From positions 1 through 17,924 of the forward strand of contig JAHJSF010000164.1 in NCBI GenBank assembly GCA_018830405.1: a stretch of DNA of 17,924 bases, read 5' to 3'. The notes beneath the pieces are model-generated. The model saw only the letters and a list, made by a program, of their open reading frames with translations. It was not told the DNA's origin and did not search any database. Numbering within the stretch: position 1 is the first letter of the stretch; every line of letters begins with the position of its first letter. Positions 1 to 8,852 of the stretch are shown in pieces. Both the position numbers and the translations under genes were made by a program. The DNA is from Nitrospinota bacterium. GTDB lineage: Bacteria > Nitrospinota > Nitrospinia > UBA9942 > JAHJSF01.

Positions 1-914
1 ATGGTAGTGCAGCCGTGAAATAACGGCCCATAGATGATGTAGGAGTGTCCTACTACCCAACCGACATCGGAGGCAGACCAGAAGACATCCCCCGGTTCCA
101 TGCCGTAGATGTTTTTCATGCTCCACTTGAGAGCCACAAGGTGTCCTCCATTGTCTCTGACAACACCCTTGGGGATTCCGGTTGTCCCTGAGGTGTATAA
201 AATATAAAGGGGGTCGGTAGCGGCGACCGGCACGCAATCTACCGGTTCGGCCTTGCTTATAAGAGCCTTCCAGTCAAGGTCACGCCCTTTTATCATTGCG
301 GCCTTCTCTTGTGGGCGCTGCAGGATAATAACCTTGTCCGGTTTATGTTTGGCCTGCTCTATGGCCTCATCAAGAAGTGGTTTGTAGTGTATTATTCTCC
401 CTACCTCTATGCCGCAAGAGGCGGAGACGATAACCTTTGGTTTGGCGTCATATATTCTGGTGGCCAGCTCGTGCGGGGCAAAGCCCCCAAAGACTACAGA
501 ATGAACAGCTCCAATTCGGGCACAGGCCAGCATGGCTACGGCCGTTTCAGGGACCATCGGCATATAGATAATTACCCTGTCTCCTTTGGCGACCCCGAGT
601 TTTGTTAAGACCCCGGCGAATTTGGCGGTCAGGTCAAGGAGTTCGCTATAGGTATAACTCTTCTTTTTATTGGTAACAGGGCTGTCGTAGATGAGGGCGG
701 CCTGCTCTCCCCGCCCATCCTTTACATGGATATCGAGGGCGTTGTAGCAGGTGTTGACCATACCCCCCTGAAACCATCTGTAGAAAGGTTTGTTTGATTT
801 CTCAAGAACGGTGTCCCACTTTTTGAACCAGTGAACATCCTCAGCAGCTTTTTCCCAAAAACCTTTTGGGTCCCTGAGAGAACTCTTATGAAGCTTCTCC
901 TGTTTTCCCTGCAT
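1..914 (-). CDS. prpE: Propionate--CoA ligase (PrpE-like short-chain acyl-CoA synthetase), N-terminal part
   Basis: This is an AMP-forming acyl-CoA synthetase that activates propionate or acetate through an acyl-adenylate to the CoA thioester in the cytoplasm. The first 304 codons are present; the 3' part lies beyond the left edge (the family is usually about 630 residues). The N-terminal cap domain is followed by the adenylation core. The phosphate-binding A3 motif YTSGTTGIPKGVVRDNGGH is at about residues 240-258, and SASDVGWVVGHSYIIYGPL follows. The GVVRDNGGH version of this motif is typical of PrpE/ACSS3, whereas acetyl-CoA synthetases usually have GVLHTTGGY, so propionate is the better guess. 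The chosen ATG (914-912) has AGGAG 11 bases upstream. The gene begins only 32 bases past tRNA-Pro, so it may be co-transcribed with the tRNA. Substrate choice between propionate and acetate cannot be settled from sequence alone. Confidence 0.88.
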   Translation of the reverse strand, partial: MQGKQEKLHKSSLRDPKGFWEKAAEDVHWFKKWDTVLEKSNKPFYRWFQGGMVNTCYNALDIHVKDGRGEQAALIYDSPVTNKKKSYTYSELLDLTAKFAGVLTKLGVAKGDRVIIYMPMVPETAVAMLACARIGAVHSVVFGGFAPHELATRIYDAKPKVIVSASCGIEVGRIIHYKPLLDEAIEQAKHKPDKVIILQRPQEKAAMIKGRDLDWKALISKAEPVDCVPVAATDPLYILYTSGTTGIPKGVVRDNGGHLVALKWSMKNIYGMEPGDVFWSASDVGWVVGHSYIIYGPLFHGCTT

Positions 915-946
915 ATCCTTACTGCTGCTCCTAACTGTTTTTTAAA

Positions 947-1023
<77 letters not shown>

Positions 1024-1030
1024 ACTCTTA

Positions 1031-1121
1031 TACGATGCCTTATTCAAACCCTAACAACCCCCCATCCCCCTTTGTTAAGGGGGAATAAGGGGATTGTAAT
1101 CATTTTGAACGCAATTCTGTA
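1031..1121. repeat. MITE-like palindromic element, copy 1 (shortened, 91 bp)
   Basis: The left end TACGATGCCTTATTCAAA and right end TTTTGAACGCAATTCTGTA are diverged forms of the terminal inverted repeats seen at 8727-8848 and 17167-17288. The interior is a C/G-rich palindrome, ACAACCCCCC...GGGGATTGTA, around a core TCCCCCTTTGTTAAGGGGGA (1066-1085). It is about 30 bp shorter than the other two copies and lacks their left arm. It ends 7 bases downstream of the nrdJ stop codon (1131-1129), between nrdJ and tRNA-Pro. It has no coding capacity. Confidence 0.8.
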
Positions 1122-1128
1122 TATTTCT

Positions 1129-3471
1129 TTAACACCTTGAATAACCGCATATCCTACAGACCACACAGCCGTCTACATGCTCTATCTGGCCCCCGCAATC
1201 GGGACATACATTACTTCCGCCGACAATCAGAGTAGATTCGCCTTTTGATACCGAGACTGTTTTTTCGATAGCCTTGGTCTTTCCTTTAGCCTTGGCCGTC
1301 AATTTGGAGCCGTCCCTCTGCAGGAAGGCGGCCACTGCCTTTGATATGGCATCGGAACAGGAGAGGATTCGGGCCCCATTGTCCCAGGTCTGCATGTGGC
1401 AGCTGATACCGGTCATCTGTTTGACGATCTCATCCGGGTCAATACCTGACCTTAGTGACAGGGAGACAAGTCTGGCTATCGCCTCAGATTGGGAGGCGGC
1501 ACAACCTCCGGCCTTTCCCATCTGGGTAAATATTTCAAATGGTTTCCCATCGTCTGATTCGTTGATTGTTACATAAAGATTGCCGCAGCCTGTACTCACC
1601 ACACGGGTTGTTCCCCGAGTCACCTTTGGTCTGGGGCGGGGAACAATATGTGAGGTGGTTACCACTTCCTCTTTGGTATAGGTGGTTCCGGTACTCAATA
1701 CTTGGTTCTGGCGGCTTCCGTCTCTATATATGGTTACCCCTTTACAGCCGAGTTCGGCCGCTAATATGAAGGTTTCCCTTATATCATCCTCGGTGGCCGA
1801 GTTGGGGAAGTTGATGGTTTTCGATACCGCATTATCGGTATATTTCTGGAAGGCGCTCTGCATCATCATATGATACTTTGGTGATACGTTGTGCGAGGTT
1901 ACAAATACCTTCCGAACTCCCTCCGGGATAGATTTCATATCGTCAAGGTTTCCGGTCATGGCGATATCTTCCATGAGCTGTTTGGAGTAGAAGCCTCCTT
2001 TTTTGGCGGTCTCTTCAAATATGTTATGCACCTCGACAAGTTTGTCGTTATCCATTACATTACGCATGTAGGAGAGGGCGAAGAGAGGTTCTACCCCGCT
2101 GCTTGTATCGGCTATGATACTGATTGTTCCGGTGGGGGCTATTGTTGTAGTGGTGGCGTTTCTAAGCTTCATCCCTTTGTAGGGAGACTTGCTCTTAGCG
2201 TTATCCTTATCATATGTGCTTCCCTTATAGTTGGGGAATACCCCTCTCACTTCGGCCAAGGCCACCGAGGCCTTCTTTGATTCTTTGTCAATAAACTCCA
2301 TTATCTTTTCGCCGGTCTTTATCCCTTTGTCGGAGTTGTAGGCTATGCCCAGGCGAATAAGCATATCGGCAAAACCCATTACCCCCAGCCCTATCTTTCT
2401 GTTCCCTTTGGTCTGAGTGCCTATCTCAGGGATAGGGTAGTTGTTCATATCTATGACGTTATCCAGGAAATGAACTGCCCTATGGGAGGTATCCTTTAAT
2501 TTGTCCCAATCTATCTTGTAACTATCCTTCTCTTTGTCTTGGAGGAGCATATTGGCCAGGTTTATCGAGCCGAGATTGCACGATTCGTAGGGGAGGAGAG
2601 GCTGCTCTCCGCAGGGGTTAGTGCTTTCTATCTCTCCGATATGGGGGGTTGGGTTGTCTTTATTTATTCGGTCTATGAATATTATCCCCGGTTCTCCGTT
2701 GGCCCAGGCCGATTTTACAATCAGATCAAAGACATCCCTCGCCTTAATTTTCTTAGCGGCCACACCGGTATGCGGATCTATCAGCTTATATTCCGAGTCG
2801 TTGGTTACCTGCCTCATGAAGTCTTCGGTTAAGGCTATCGATATGTTGAAGTTATTGAAACCCTTCTCACTGCTTTTACAGGTGATAAATTCAAAGATAT
2901 CGGGATGGTCAACACGGAGTATCCCCATGTTGGCCCCTCTTCTCGTTCCCCCCTGTTTGATGGCCTCGGTGGCAGAATCAAATACATGCATGAATGAAAT
3001 GGGGCCGCTTGAGACCCCGTTTGTCGAGGCTACGCGGCTGTTGGCCGGACGGAGTTTGGAGAAGGAGAAACCTGTTCCCCCGCCGCTTTTATGTATTATG
3101 GCCGTGTTTTTAACTGTCTCGAATATATCCTCCATTGAATCCCCCACGGGGAGGACAAAACAGGCCGAGAGCTGCTGCAGTTTGCTTCCGGCGTTCATTA
3201 GGGTAGGGGAGTTGGGCATAAAATCGAGATTATGCATCATGTTATAAAAGTCATTCTCAGTCTTTTTGAGATTGGCCGATTCTTTATAATTTAGGTCGGC
3301 CTGGGCAATATTTTTGGCCACCCTCCTGAAGAGGTCTTCCGGGGTCTCCATCAGCTTTCCCTTGGCATCCTTTTTAAGATACCTTCTCTCCAGTACTGTC
3401 AGGGAATTTTTACTAATAGGCGATTTCTTCCTATCTTTTTTAGAATCAGTATCTTTCATCTTTTTTACCAT
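1129..3471 (-). CDS. nrdJ: Adenosylcobalamin-dependent ribonucleotide reductase, class II
   Basis: The enzyme reduces ribonucleotides to deoxyribonucleotides using a thiyl radical generated from adenosylcobalamin; it needs no oxygen and no partner subunit. The 780 residues lack an N-terminal ATP cone. The motif NSPTLMNAG (87-95) precedes Cys104. NPCGE (285-289) holds the radical Cys287 with Asn285 and Glu289. Cys298 in ESCNLGS pairs with Cys104 as the redox couple, with the same 11-residue spacing as between the corresponding cysteines of Thermotoga maritima NrdJ. ATTTTIAPTGTIS is the phosphate-binding loop region. A TSCPD domain (TGISCHMQTWDNGARILSC) and a zinc-ribbon-like cysteine tail (C756, C759, C769, C772, C775, C780) close the protein. 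GAGG lies 7 bases before the chosen ATG. The stop is TAA. Its cofactor links it to the cob operon at the right end; no riboswitch is visible in its own upstream gap. Confidence 0.96.
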   Translation of the reverse strand: MVKKMKDTDSKKDRKKSPISKNSLTVLERRYLKKDAKGKLMETPEDLFRRVAKNIAQADLNYKESANLKKTENDFYNMMHNLDFMPNSPTLMNAGSKLQQLSACFVLPVGDSMEDIFETVKNTAIIHKSGGGTGFSFSKLRPANSRVASTNGVSSGPISFMHVFDSATEAIKQGGTRRGANMGILRVDHPDIFEFITCKSSEKGFNNFNISIALTEDFMRQVTNDSEYKLIDPHTGVAAKKIKARDVFDLIVKSAWANGEPGIIFIDRINKDNPTPHIGEIESTNPCGEQPLLPYESCNLGSINLANMLLQDKEKDSYKIDWDKLKDTSHRAVHFLDNVIDMNNYPIPEIGTQTKGNRKIGLGVMGFADMLIRLGIAYNSDKGIKTGEKIMEFIDKESKKASVALAEVRGVFPNYKGSTYDKDNAKSKSPYKGMKLRNATTTTIAPTGTISIIADTSSGVEPLFALSYMRNVMDNDKLVEVHNIFEETAKKGGFYSKQLMEDIAMTGNLDDMKSIPEGVRKVFVTSHNVSPKYHMMMQSAFQKYTDNAVSKTINFPNSATEDDIRETFILAAELGCKGVTIYRDGSRQNQVLSTGTTYTKEEVVTTSHIVPRPRPKVTRGTTRVVSTGCGNLYVTINESDDGKPFEIFTQMGKAGGCAASQSEAIARLVSLSLRSGIDPDEIVKQMTGISCHMQTWDNGARILSCSDAISKAVAAFLQRDGSKLTAKAKGKTKAIEKTVSVSKGESTLIVGGSNVCPDCGGQIEHVDGCVVCRICGYSRC

Positions 3472-3504
3472 TGCTTGGCCTCAGATGCAGCCTAATGTTA
3501 ATGT

Positions 3505-3533
3505 TTATTACCACTACCAAAACTCTTGCTCAA
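3505..3533 (-). promoter_or_regulatory. Weak candidate sigma70 promoter for nrdJ
   Basis: On the minus strand TTGAGC (3533-3528) and TAATAA (3510-3505) are separated by exactly 17 bases. Each hexamer matches only part of the consensus. It lies in the 107-base gap between smc and nrdJ, where no hairpin terminator for smc is evident, so nrdJ could also be reached by read-through from smc. Confidence 0.3.
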
Positions 3534-3578
3534 AAAAAGTATGTTCAAGATTATCATGTTTTGGGAAAAGAGGCTACA

Positions 3579-6500
3579 CTATCCTAAACTTGTAACCTGT
3601 TCTCTCTTCTTCCCTTTTAGGCTCACCGATACTACCTTAGAAACACCATCCTCCTCCATGGTTACTCCGTAGAGTACGTCGGCGTCCATCATCGTTTTCT
3701 GGTTATGGGTGATGACGATAAACTGCGTATTATGGTTCATCTCGGCCAGCATAGCCTTGAATCTTCCTATGTTTACCTCGTCAAGCGGGGCATCTATTTC
3801 GTCCAGCAGACAAAATGGTCCAGGTTTGAGCATAAATATTGAGAAGAGGAGTGATATGGTGGTCATGGCCCTTTCTCCGGCCGAGAGGAGAGACAGGCTC
3901 TGTAGTTTTTTCCCTGGAGGTTGGACTACTATGTCGATTCCCTCTTCTTCCCCATCTTTCCCTTCCGTAATAACCAAGTCGGCCTTCCCTCCACGGAAGA
4001 GTTTCCTGAAGGTGCCCCCAAAGTTTTCATTGACCGCCTCAAATGTGTCGTTAAACATCTTGGTTGTTGTTGTATCTATCTTCTCTATGGTCTGCTCCAG
4101 ATTGGCAATAGACTGATTAAGGTCGTTCTCTTGATTGAACAGGAAATCGTATCTCTCTTTGACCTTTTCGTATTCACTTATGGCGGTCAGGTTGACCTCC
4201 CCATATTTTTCCAGTTCGCTTCTGAGGAGGGCTATTCTCTTTTCCGACTCTTCTCTGTTTATTCCATCTTCCTGAGGTGCAGGAATGTCGTTCGGCTCAA
4301 TGTTAAACTCCTCGACAATCTTCCTGTTGAGGTGTTCTATCCTTATCTCTGTCTCAGAACATTTGAGGCGTATATTGGCCAAGGCATCCCGAAGTTCTTC
4401 CCCCTCTTTATCGACCCCCTTGATAACCTCTTCGTCGTGGTTTATGGCATCTCTCTTTTGGGCGATGGCCTCCTCAACCACTCTCAAGAGGGCCTTATCG
4501 GAATCCATCTTTAGGGATATAGCACGGATCTCCTCCATATTTTTACCGATAGATTCCTTTAAACCCTCCTTTTTCCCGTTTTGGGCGGTTTCAACCTCAT
4601 TTATCCTTCTGATTCTCTCATGTATGGTTGCTTCTTCTCTCTTTATCTGTTCGATGGAGGAGCGGATATGTTCACTTCTCCCCCGCAGAGAGGTAAGTTC
4701 AATCTCCACCTTTTTGGCCTCTTCTAGGATAGAGTCGAGGGAGGACTGTTTTGAGACAATAGTCTCCTTTTTAGCCCGGTAATCCCTTTCGACTGTTTCC
4801 CTCTTAAGCTCCATATCTGCAATTTCGCCCGATTTTTCCCTATGATCATCCTCCATAGAGGTTGATTCGGTTGATGACTTTTCCATCTCTGCAATTATGG
4901 CCTGAATCTTCTTTTCCAGTCTGTCGAGCTCGTTATTTAAGCGGGTCAGGGTATCAGAGTTATTCCTGTTTATTATCTCCTCTTCCCTTACTTTAAGTTC
5001 TATCCCCTTTATCTCTTCCTTAATCTGCTCAATGCTGACCTTGAGTTTGGCGCTCCTCTCGTCAAGTTCTGTTATGGCTATCCTGTCTTTTTCTATCTCC
5101 CCTTTAAGCTCACCTATGCGGCGCTTCCTGGCTAGGAGACTCTCATTCCCCCCCTTCTCCCTACCGCCTATTATCGTGCCGAAGGTGCCTATGATGTCGC
5201 CATCAAGGGTTACGATGATGCAATCAATATTCTGCTTGGCCTTGAAGGCCAGTCCCCTTTCGAGAGACTCGGCTATCAGGACATTGTGTAGGATATGCCG
5301 GGCTATCTTTTCGTATCCACCGTCTAATCTGACTAGGCTTAGGGCTGTGCCGATGATATCTCCGTCGCTGACCTCTATGGGAGAACTATTCTGAGACAGG
5401 GCCTCTGAGGGGATAAAGACCCCTTTCCCCTCTCTGGTCTCCTTGAGCATCTTGACTGCTTGGCAGGCGGAACGACTATTGTTTACCACTATCCCGCTCA
5501 GGTGGTTGCCAATGGCCGTTTCTATGGCTGTCTCGTACCGGGCATCGGTGGTTATATGATCGACCAAGAGTCCTTCTATTCCCTGTAGATGCCCCGATTC
5601 CTTATGGGCCATGACCGATTTAACGCCGTTACCGAAGCCTTCGAAGCTATCCTTTAGTTCTACCAGAGAGTTAAGAAGCCCTTCTTTCCCGGCCAAGGAC
5701 TCCCTGAGGGAAGATTTTTTATTTTCCACCTCATCAAGTTCCCCTTTAAGGCTCTTCTCTTCCGGGATTAATCTATCGAGGGTCTGCCTCTTCTCTTTTG
5801 TTGAACTATTTATTTCTTCAATCTTTTGCTTGATTGAGGCGATTTTTTCTATCGTTGCCTCTTTTTCAACCAGGGTATCTTTACTCTCCCTCGACAGTTT
5901 ATCCTTACTTGTCTTTGAGGCCTCAAGGCGGGCCTCAATTGAGGCGATTAGATTTTTTTTCTGAGAAATTGAGCTTATCAGCGATATCATCTCCCTTTCT
6001 GATATCTCGACCGACGATTTAAGTTCCCTCAGGCTGGCGTTCTTCTCCTCTATGTGGGCCTTTTTTTCGCGGAAGATCTTTTCCATCTCGCTTAGGTTTC
6101 TATCTGTCTCGGCTATCTCCGCCCCTTTTTCTTTTTGTTTCTCGGACAGGCGGGTTAGTTCTACATTTAGCGAGTTTATTTCTCCGGCATTAGACAGGGA
6201 GGTCTGTTCAATCTCCTCTATCTGTTTCTCCATCATCCTGATGATATTTTCCTTTTCCTCTATACCCCTTTTCCCTTCAAACTCTGACTGACGTAGAGCC
6301 CCAGCCTCTTTTTCAGCCACGAGGAGCTCTGTCTTTAGGATTTCCAGTCTGTTTTTGAGTTCTGCAGAGTTGGCCGAAAGCTCTGTTTCCCTCTCAGCAA
6401 TAAGCCTTTTCTCCCCGGACTCTTTGGCCAGCCCACTTTTTAGAGAGTGAATCTCGGCTGAGGTAAGACTGAGGTTTAGGTTTCGAATCTCCTCTTTATG

Positions 6501-7163
6501 GCTTTTATATCTTTCTGCCTTTTTGGCTTGTCTCCTGAGAGAATTCATCTGGGTACTCAATTCTTTTACTATGTCGTTGACCCGGACGAGGTTTTGTTTG
6601 GAGGAGGTTAATTTTCCGAGGGCCTCTTTGCGGCGCTGCCTGTATTTCATCGTACCGGCGGCCTCTTCGATGAGGAAACGTCTGTCGGCCGGTTTGGAGT
6701 TCATGATACGGTTTACTAAGGCGAGATCGATTACCGATAGGTTTCTGGCGCTTAGACCGGTGTCGAGAAATATGTCGACGATATCTTTTAGGCGGCAGGG
6801 GGTGTTGTTTATCAGGTATTCACTCTCGCCCGATTTGAACAGTCGCCTTGTAATCGAGATTTCTTCAAAAGAGGATAGGGTGGGGGAGGTGATGGCCCCG
6901 TCTATATCGGCTAGGTTTAAGGTGACTTCGGCCATGCCGCCGGCTCGGCGCGTTTGGCTGCCACTGAAGATCAGTTCATCCATCTTGGTTCCACGGAGGA
7001 TTTTACTGCTCTGTTCTCCGAGGACCCACCTTATTCCGTCTGAAATATTACTCTTGCCGCAACCGTTAGGGCCGATTATCCCTGTAATGCCACTATTAAA
7101 GTCGAGCCTTATCTCTTCAGCGAAGGATTTGAATCCCGCCAGTTTTATGTTTTTAAGTCGCAT
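3579..7163 (-). CDS. smc: Chromosome segregation protein SMC
   Basis: This is the bacterial condensin ATPase, which works as a homodimer with ScpA and ScpB to organise and separate the chromosome. The two partners are not in the window. The full 1194 residues match the family length. Walker A GPNGCGKS is at 31-38, with the Q-loop region after it. Long charged coiled coils run at about 170-500 and 680-1020. A glycine-containing hinge lies at about 510-670 (GFGNG, GDIIGTFGTIIGGRE). The ABC signature LSAGERA is at 1093-1099 and Walker B FCLLDEIDAPLD at 1118-1129, followed by the ITHNQKTM switch. The start is fixed by the canonical N-terminus MRLKNIKLAGFKSF, though the Shine-Dalgarno is weak (GAGA about 12 bases upstream). 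A good promoter stands 45-73 bases upstream. The stop is TAG, showing that amber is a normal terminator here. Confidence 0.97.
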   Translation of the reverse strand: MRLKNIKLAGFKSFAEEIRLDFNSGITGIIGPNGCGKSNISDGIRWVLGEQSSKILRGTKMDELIFSGSQTRRAGGMAEVTLNLADIDGAITSPTLSSFEEISITRRLFKSGESEYLINNTPCRLKDIVDIFLDTGLSARNLSVIDLALVNRIMNSKPADRRFLIEEAAGTMKYRQRRKEALGKLTSSKQNLVRVNDIVKELSTQMNSLRRQAKKAERYKSHKEEIRNLNLSLTSAEIHSLKSGLAKESGEKRLIAERETELSANSAELKNRLEILKTELLVAEKEAGALRQSEFEGKRGIEEKENIIRMMEKQIEEIEQTSLSNAGEINSLNVELTRLSEKQKEKGAEIAETDRNLSEMEKIFREKKAHIEEKNASLRELKSSVEISEREMISLISSISQKKNLIASIEARLEASKTSKDKLSRESKDTLVEKEATIEKIASIKQKIEEINSSTKEKRQTLDRLIPEEKSLKGELDEVENKKSSLRESLAGKEGLLNSLVELKDSFEGFGNGVKSVMAHKESGHLQGIEGLLVDHITTDARYETAIETAIGNHLSGIVVNNSRSACQAVKMLKETREGKGVFIPSEALSQNSSPIEVSDGDIIGTALSLVRLDGGYEKIARHILHNVLIAESLERGLAFKAKQNIDCIIVTLDGDIIGTFGTIIGGREKGGNESLLARKRRIGELKGEIEKDRIAITELDERSAKLKVSIEQIKEEIKGIELKVREEEIINRNNSDTLTRLNNELDRLEKKIQAIIAEMEKSSTESTSMEDDHREKSGEIADMELKRETVERDYRAKKETIVSKQSSLDSILEEAKKVEIELTSLRGRSEHIRSSIEQIKREEATIHERIRRINEVETAQNGKKEGLKESIGKNMEEIRAISLKMDSDKALLRVVEEAIAQKRDAINHDEEVIKGVDKEGEELRDALANIRLKCSETEIRIEHLNRKIVEEFNIEPNDIPAPQEDGINREESEKRIALLRSELEKYGEVNLTAISEYEKVKERYDFLFNQENDLNQSIANLEQTIEKIDTTTTKMFNDTFEAVNENFGGTFRKLFRGGKADLVITEGKDGEEEGIDIVVQPPGKKLQSLSLLSAGERAMTTISLLFSIFMLKPGPFCLLDEIDAPLDEVNIGRFKAMLAEMNHNTQFIVITHNQKTMMDADVLYGVTMEEDGVSKVVSVSLKGKKREQVTSLG

Positions 7164-7207
7164 TTATATTTTGTCTCTATTTGGTGAATAAACAGATAAA
7201 GGTATTT

Positions 7208-7236
7208 ATGATAGAGATAATACGGGCATTTGTAAA
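7208..7236 (-). promoter_or_regulatory. Sigma70-type promoter for smc
   Basis: On the minus strand TTTACA (7236-7231) and TATCAT (7213-7208) are separated by 17 bases; each matches five of six consensus positions. Transcription would begin near 7201, giving a leader of about 38 bases before the smc ATG at 7163. The same TATCAT box is used in the cob promoter at 15277-15282. This makes smc separable from the upstream frr operon. Confidence 0.65.
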
Positions 7237-7409
7237 GAGTTCCCTACCAGCCCAAATGTTAGACAAATTGAAACCCCTTCGGTGCGGGGTACTGCCAGGT
7301 TGCAAACAAAGAAGCACCAATATGTTAAGTGACTCTTGAGCTTGATATTTAGAGTGGTCTGGCGAGTATTGGTTGCGGCACGGGGTATATTCACAATGCC
7401 CAACATGGT
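7237..7409. other. Intergenic region with nested inverted repeats between frr and smc
   Basis: This 173-base gap has no convincing gene. It holds an inverted repeat ACCAATA (7316-7322) / TATTGGT (7367-7373), enclosing ACTCT (7332-7336) / AGAGT (7351-7355). It also has an imperfect direct repeat, TTCGGTGCGGGGTA (7278-7291) and TGCGGCACGGGGTA (7374-7387), 11 of 14 identical. On the minus strand ACCCC-GCACCGAA-GGGGT (7290-7273) followed by TTTCAATTT could be a weak terminator for the rpsB-frr operon. A 66-codon minus ORF spanning 7406-7206 has no ribosome site and overlaps the smc promoter, so I treat it as non-coding. Confidence 0.4.
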
Positions 7410-7967
7410 TTATTCTTCCATTATCTCTTTTTCCTTCTTGGCTCCAATATCATCCGCCTTCTTGACATACGTATCGGTTAGACTTTGAATATCATCCTGT
7501 CCCTTTTTAAGGTCATCCTTGGAAATTTCTTTATCTTTCTCCAAGTCTTTCAAGCTGTCCATAGCATCTCGGCGAACATTTCTCAGGGCAACCTTACACT
7601 CCTCAATCTCTTTTTTAACTATCTTGGTAAGCTCTTTTCTTCTCTCTCCGGTTAGCATGGGGATAGATATCCTAACCATCCTCCCATCGTCAACCGGGTT
7701 TAGCCCAATGTCTGAGGCCTGTATAGCCTTAGTTATCTCCTTCATGGCCGATATATCCCACGGCTGGACAGCGATGGTTTGGCTGTCCGGTGTGGTTATA
7801 TTGGCCATCTGTTTGAGAGGAGTGGTGTTGCCGTAATACTCCACCTTGATATTATCGAGAAGAGATGCGGAGGCTCGGCCGGTGCGAATCCTTGTCAGCC
7901 CTTTCTGAAAATGGCTTAGGCAGATATCCATCTTTTCCTTGAGTGCATTATGTGTCTCTTGGGTCAT
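7410..7967 (-). CDS. frr: Ribosome recycling factor
   Basis: RRF acts with EF-G to split the post-termination ribosome and release mRNA and tRNA in the cytoplasm. The 185-residue length is exactly that of the family. The signature LTRIRTGRASASLLDNIKVE and then TTPLKQMANI are at about 19-56. QTIAVQPWD is followed by the DIGLNPVDDGRMVRISIP segment of domain II, and the C-terminal three-helix bundle contains RNVRRDAMDSLKDLEKD. AAAGGA stands 8 bases before the ATG. The gene begins 13 bases after the pyrH stop, as in the widely conserved rpsB-tsf-pyrH-frr order, so it is probably the last gene of that operon. The uppS-cdsA-dxr genes that often follow are absent. Confidence 0.97.
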   Translation of the reverse strand: MTQETHNALKEKMDICLSHFQKGLTRIRTGRASASLLDNIKVEYYGNTTPLKQMANITTPDSQTIAVQPWDISAMKEITKAIQASDIGLNPVDDGRMVRISIPMLTGERRKELTKIVKKEIEECKVALRNVRRDAMDSLKDLEKDKEISKDDLKKGQDDIQSLTDTYVKKADDIGAKKEKEIMEE

Positions 7968-7980
7968 ATCATGGGTCCTT

Positions 7981-8697
7981 TCAGTTACATACCATTGTGC
8001 CTATAGAACTGTCCATCAACACCTTTTTTATATTCCCCGGTTTCATAAGATTGAAAACAATTATCGGTATTTCATTATCCCTGCATAGGGTTATAGCTGT
8101 GGTGTCCATCACTTTAAGATCCATCTTTATGATATCAAGGTAGGTGAGGGTATGATACTTTTCCGCGTTGTCTACCTTCTTTGGATCGTGGCTGTATATA
8201 CCGTCGACCTTGGTTGCCTTTAATACTACATCAGCCCCTATTTCTACTGCCCTTAGGGCGGCGGTGGTATCCGTGGTGAAGTATGGATTCCCCGTACCGG
8301 CCGCAAATATGACAACCCGATTCTTTTCGAGATGACGGACGGCTCGTCTTCTGACAAACGGTTCCGCTATCTGTCTCATATCTATGGAGGTGAGCATTCT
8401 GGTTACTACCCCGTTTCTCTCCAGAGCATCTTGGAGGGCCATCCCGTTTATTACGGTGGCCAACATTCCCATGTAATCGGCGGTTACTCGGTCCATGCCG
8501 GCCTCGGCCGCCGTGGACCCGCGGAAGGTGTTTCCCCCGCCAATAACCAAACCTACCTCAATGCCAAGGTCATGCACCTCTTTGATTTGGAGTGCTATAT
8601 CCTCTAAAACCTCAAAATTTACCCCGAAACCGGCCTCGCCCGACATAGCCTCTCCGGTGAGCTTTAAGAGTATCCGCTTGTATTTTGGCTTAGACAT
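7981..8697 (-). CDS. pyrH: UMP kinase
   Basis: Uridylate kinase phosphorylates UMP to UDP with ATP as a cytoplasmic hexamer of the amino-acid kinase fold, feeding all pyrimidine nucleotide synthesis. The 238 residues match the family. The N-terminus [16 protein letters not shown] carries the phosphate-binding lysine. The glycine loop [12 protein letters not shown] is at about 49-60, [17 protein letters not shown] holds the UMP-contacting Asp, and [17 protein letters not shown] is the nucleotide-binding signature. [15 protein letters not shown] is the ATP-site loop. GAGG lies about 10 bases upstream of the ATG. Between it and tsf lies the repeat element at 8727-8848; without that element the tsf-pyrH spacing would be about 33 bases. 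The stop is TGA. Confidence 0.97.
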   Translation of the reverse strand: MSKPKYKRILLKLTGEAMSGEAGFGVNFEVLEDIALQIKEVHDLGIEVGLVIGGGNTFRGSTAAEAGMDRVTADYMGMLATVINGMALQDALERNGVVTRMLTSIDMRQIAEPFVRRRAVRHLEKNRVVIFAAGTGNPYFTTDTTAALRAVEIGADVVLKATKVDGIYSHDPKKVDNAEKYHTLTYLDIIKMDLKVMDTTAITLCRDNEIPIIVFNLMKPGNIKKVLMDSSIGTMVCN

Positions 8698-8726
8698 CTA
8701 TTCTGTCCCTCTTAAGAGTGGGTTTA

Positions 8727-8848
8727 TACGAATTGCATTCAAACGCTAACTTTGTTGGCTTCGTCGTCAAATCCTCGGCATACAACCCCCTTATTCCCCC
8801 TTAACAAAGGGGGATAGGGGGTTGTAGTCATTTGAATGCAACTCCGTA
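8727..8848. repeat. MITE-like palindromic element, copy 2 (122 bp)
   Basis: The ends TACGAATTGCATTCAAA and TTTGAATGCAACTCCGTA form terminal inverted repeats. The left arm (GCTAACTTTGTTGGCTTCG, from about 8743) matches copy 3 closely. The right half instead carries a C/G-rich palindrome, ACAACCCCC...GGGGGTTGTA (8782-8826), around TTCCCCCTTAACAAAGGGGG. That palindrome is the reverse complement of the one in copy 1. The element ends 4 bases from the tsf stop codon (8855-8853), inside the rpsB-tsf-pyrH-frr operon. There is no ORF in it. Its length equals that of copy 3. Confidence 0.88.
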
Positions 8849-8852
8849 GGAT

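Noticed and set aside
1066-1085. G-rich palindromes as intrinsic terminators of nrdJ and tsf
   Set aside because: No T-run follows on the minus strand, and in the tsf case the operon continues into pyrH; they fit better as part of the repeat elements.
2621-3247. Long plus-strand ORFs (up to about 220 codons) opposite nrdJ and smc
   Set aside because: They are antisense frames of strongly recognised genes and carry no domain features or ribosome sites.
7206-7406. A 66-codon minus-strand ORF between frr and smc
   Set aside because: It has no ribosome site and shows no recognisable motif; it overlaps the well-formed smc promoter (7208-7236) and inverted repeats, so it is more likely non-coding.
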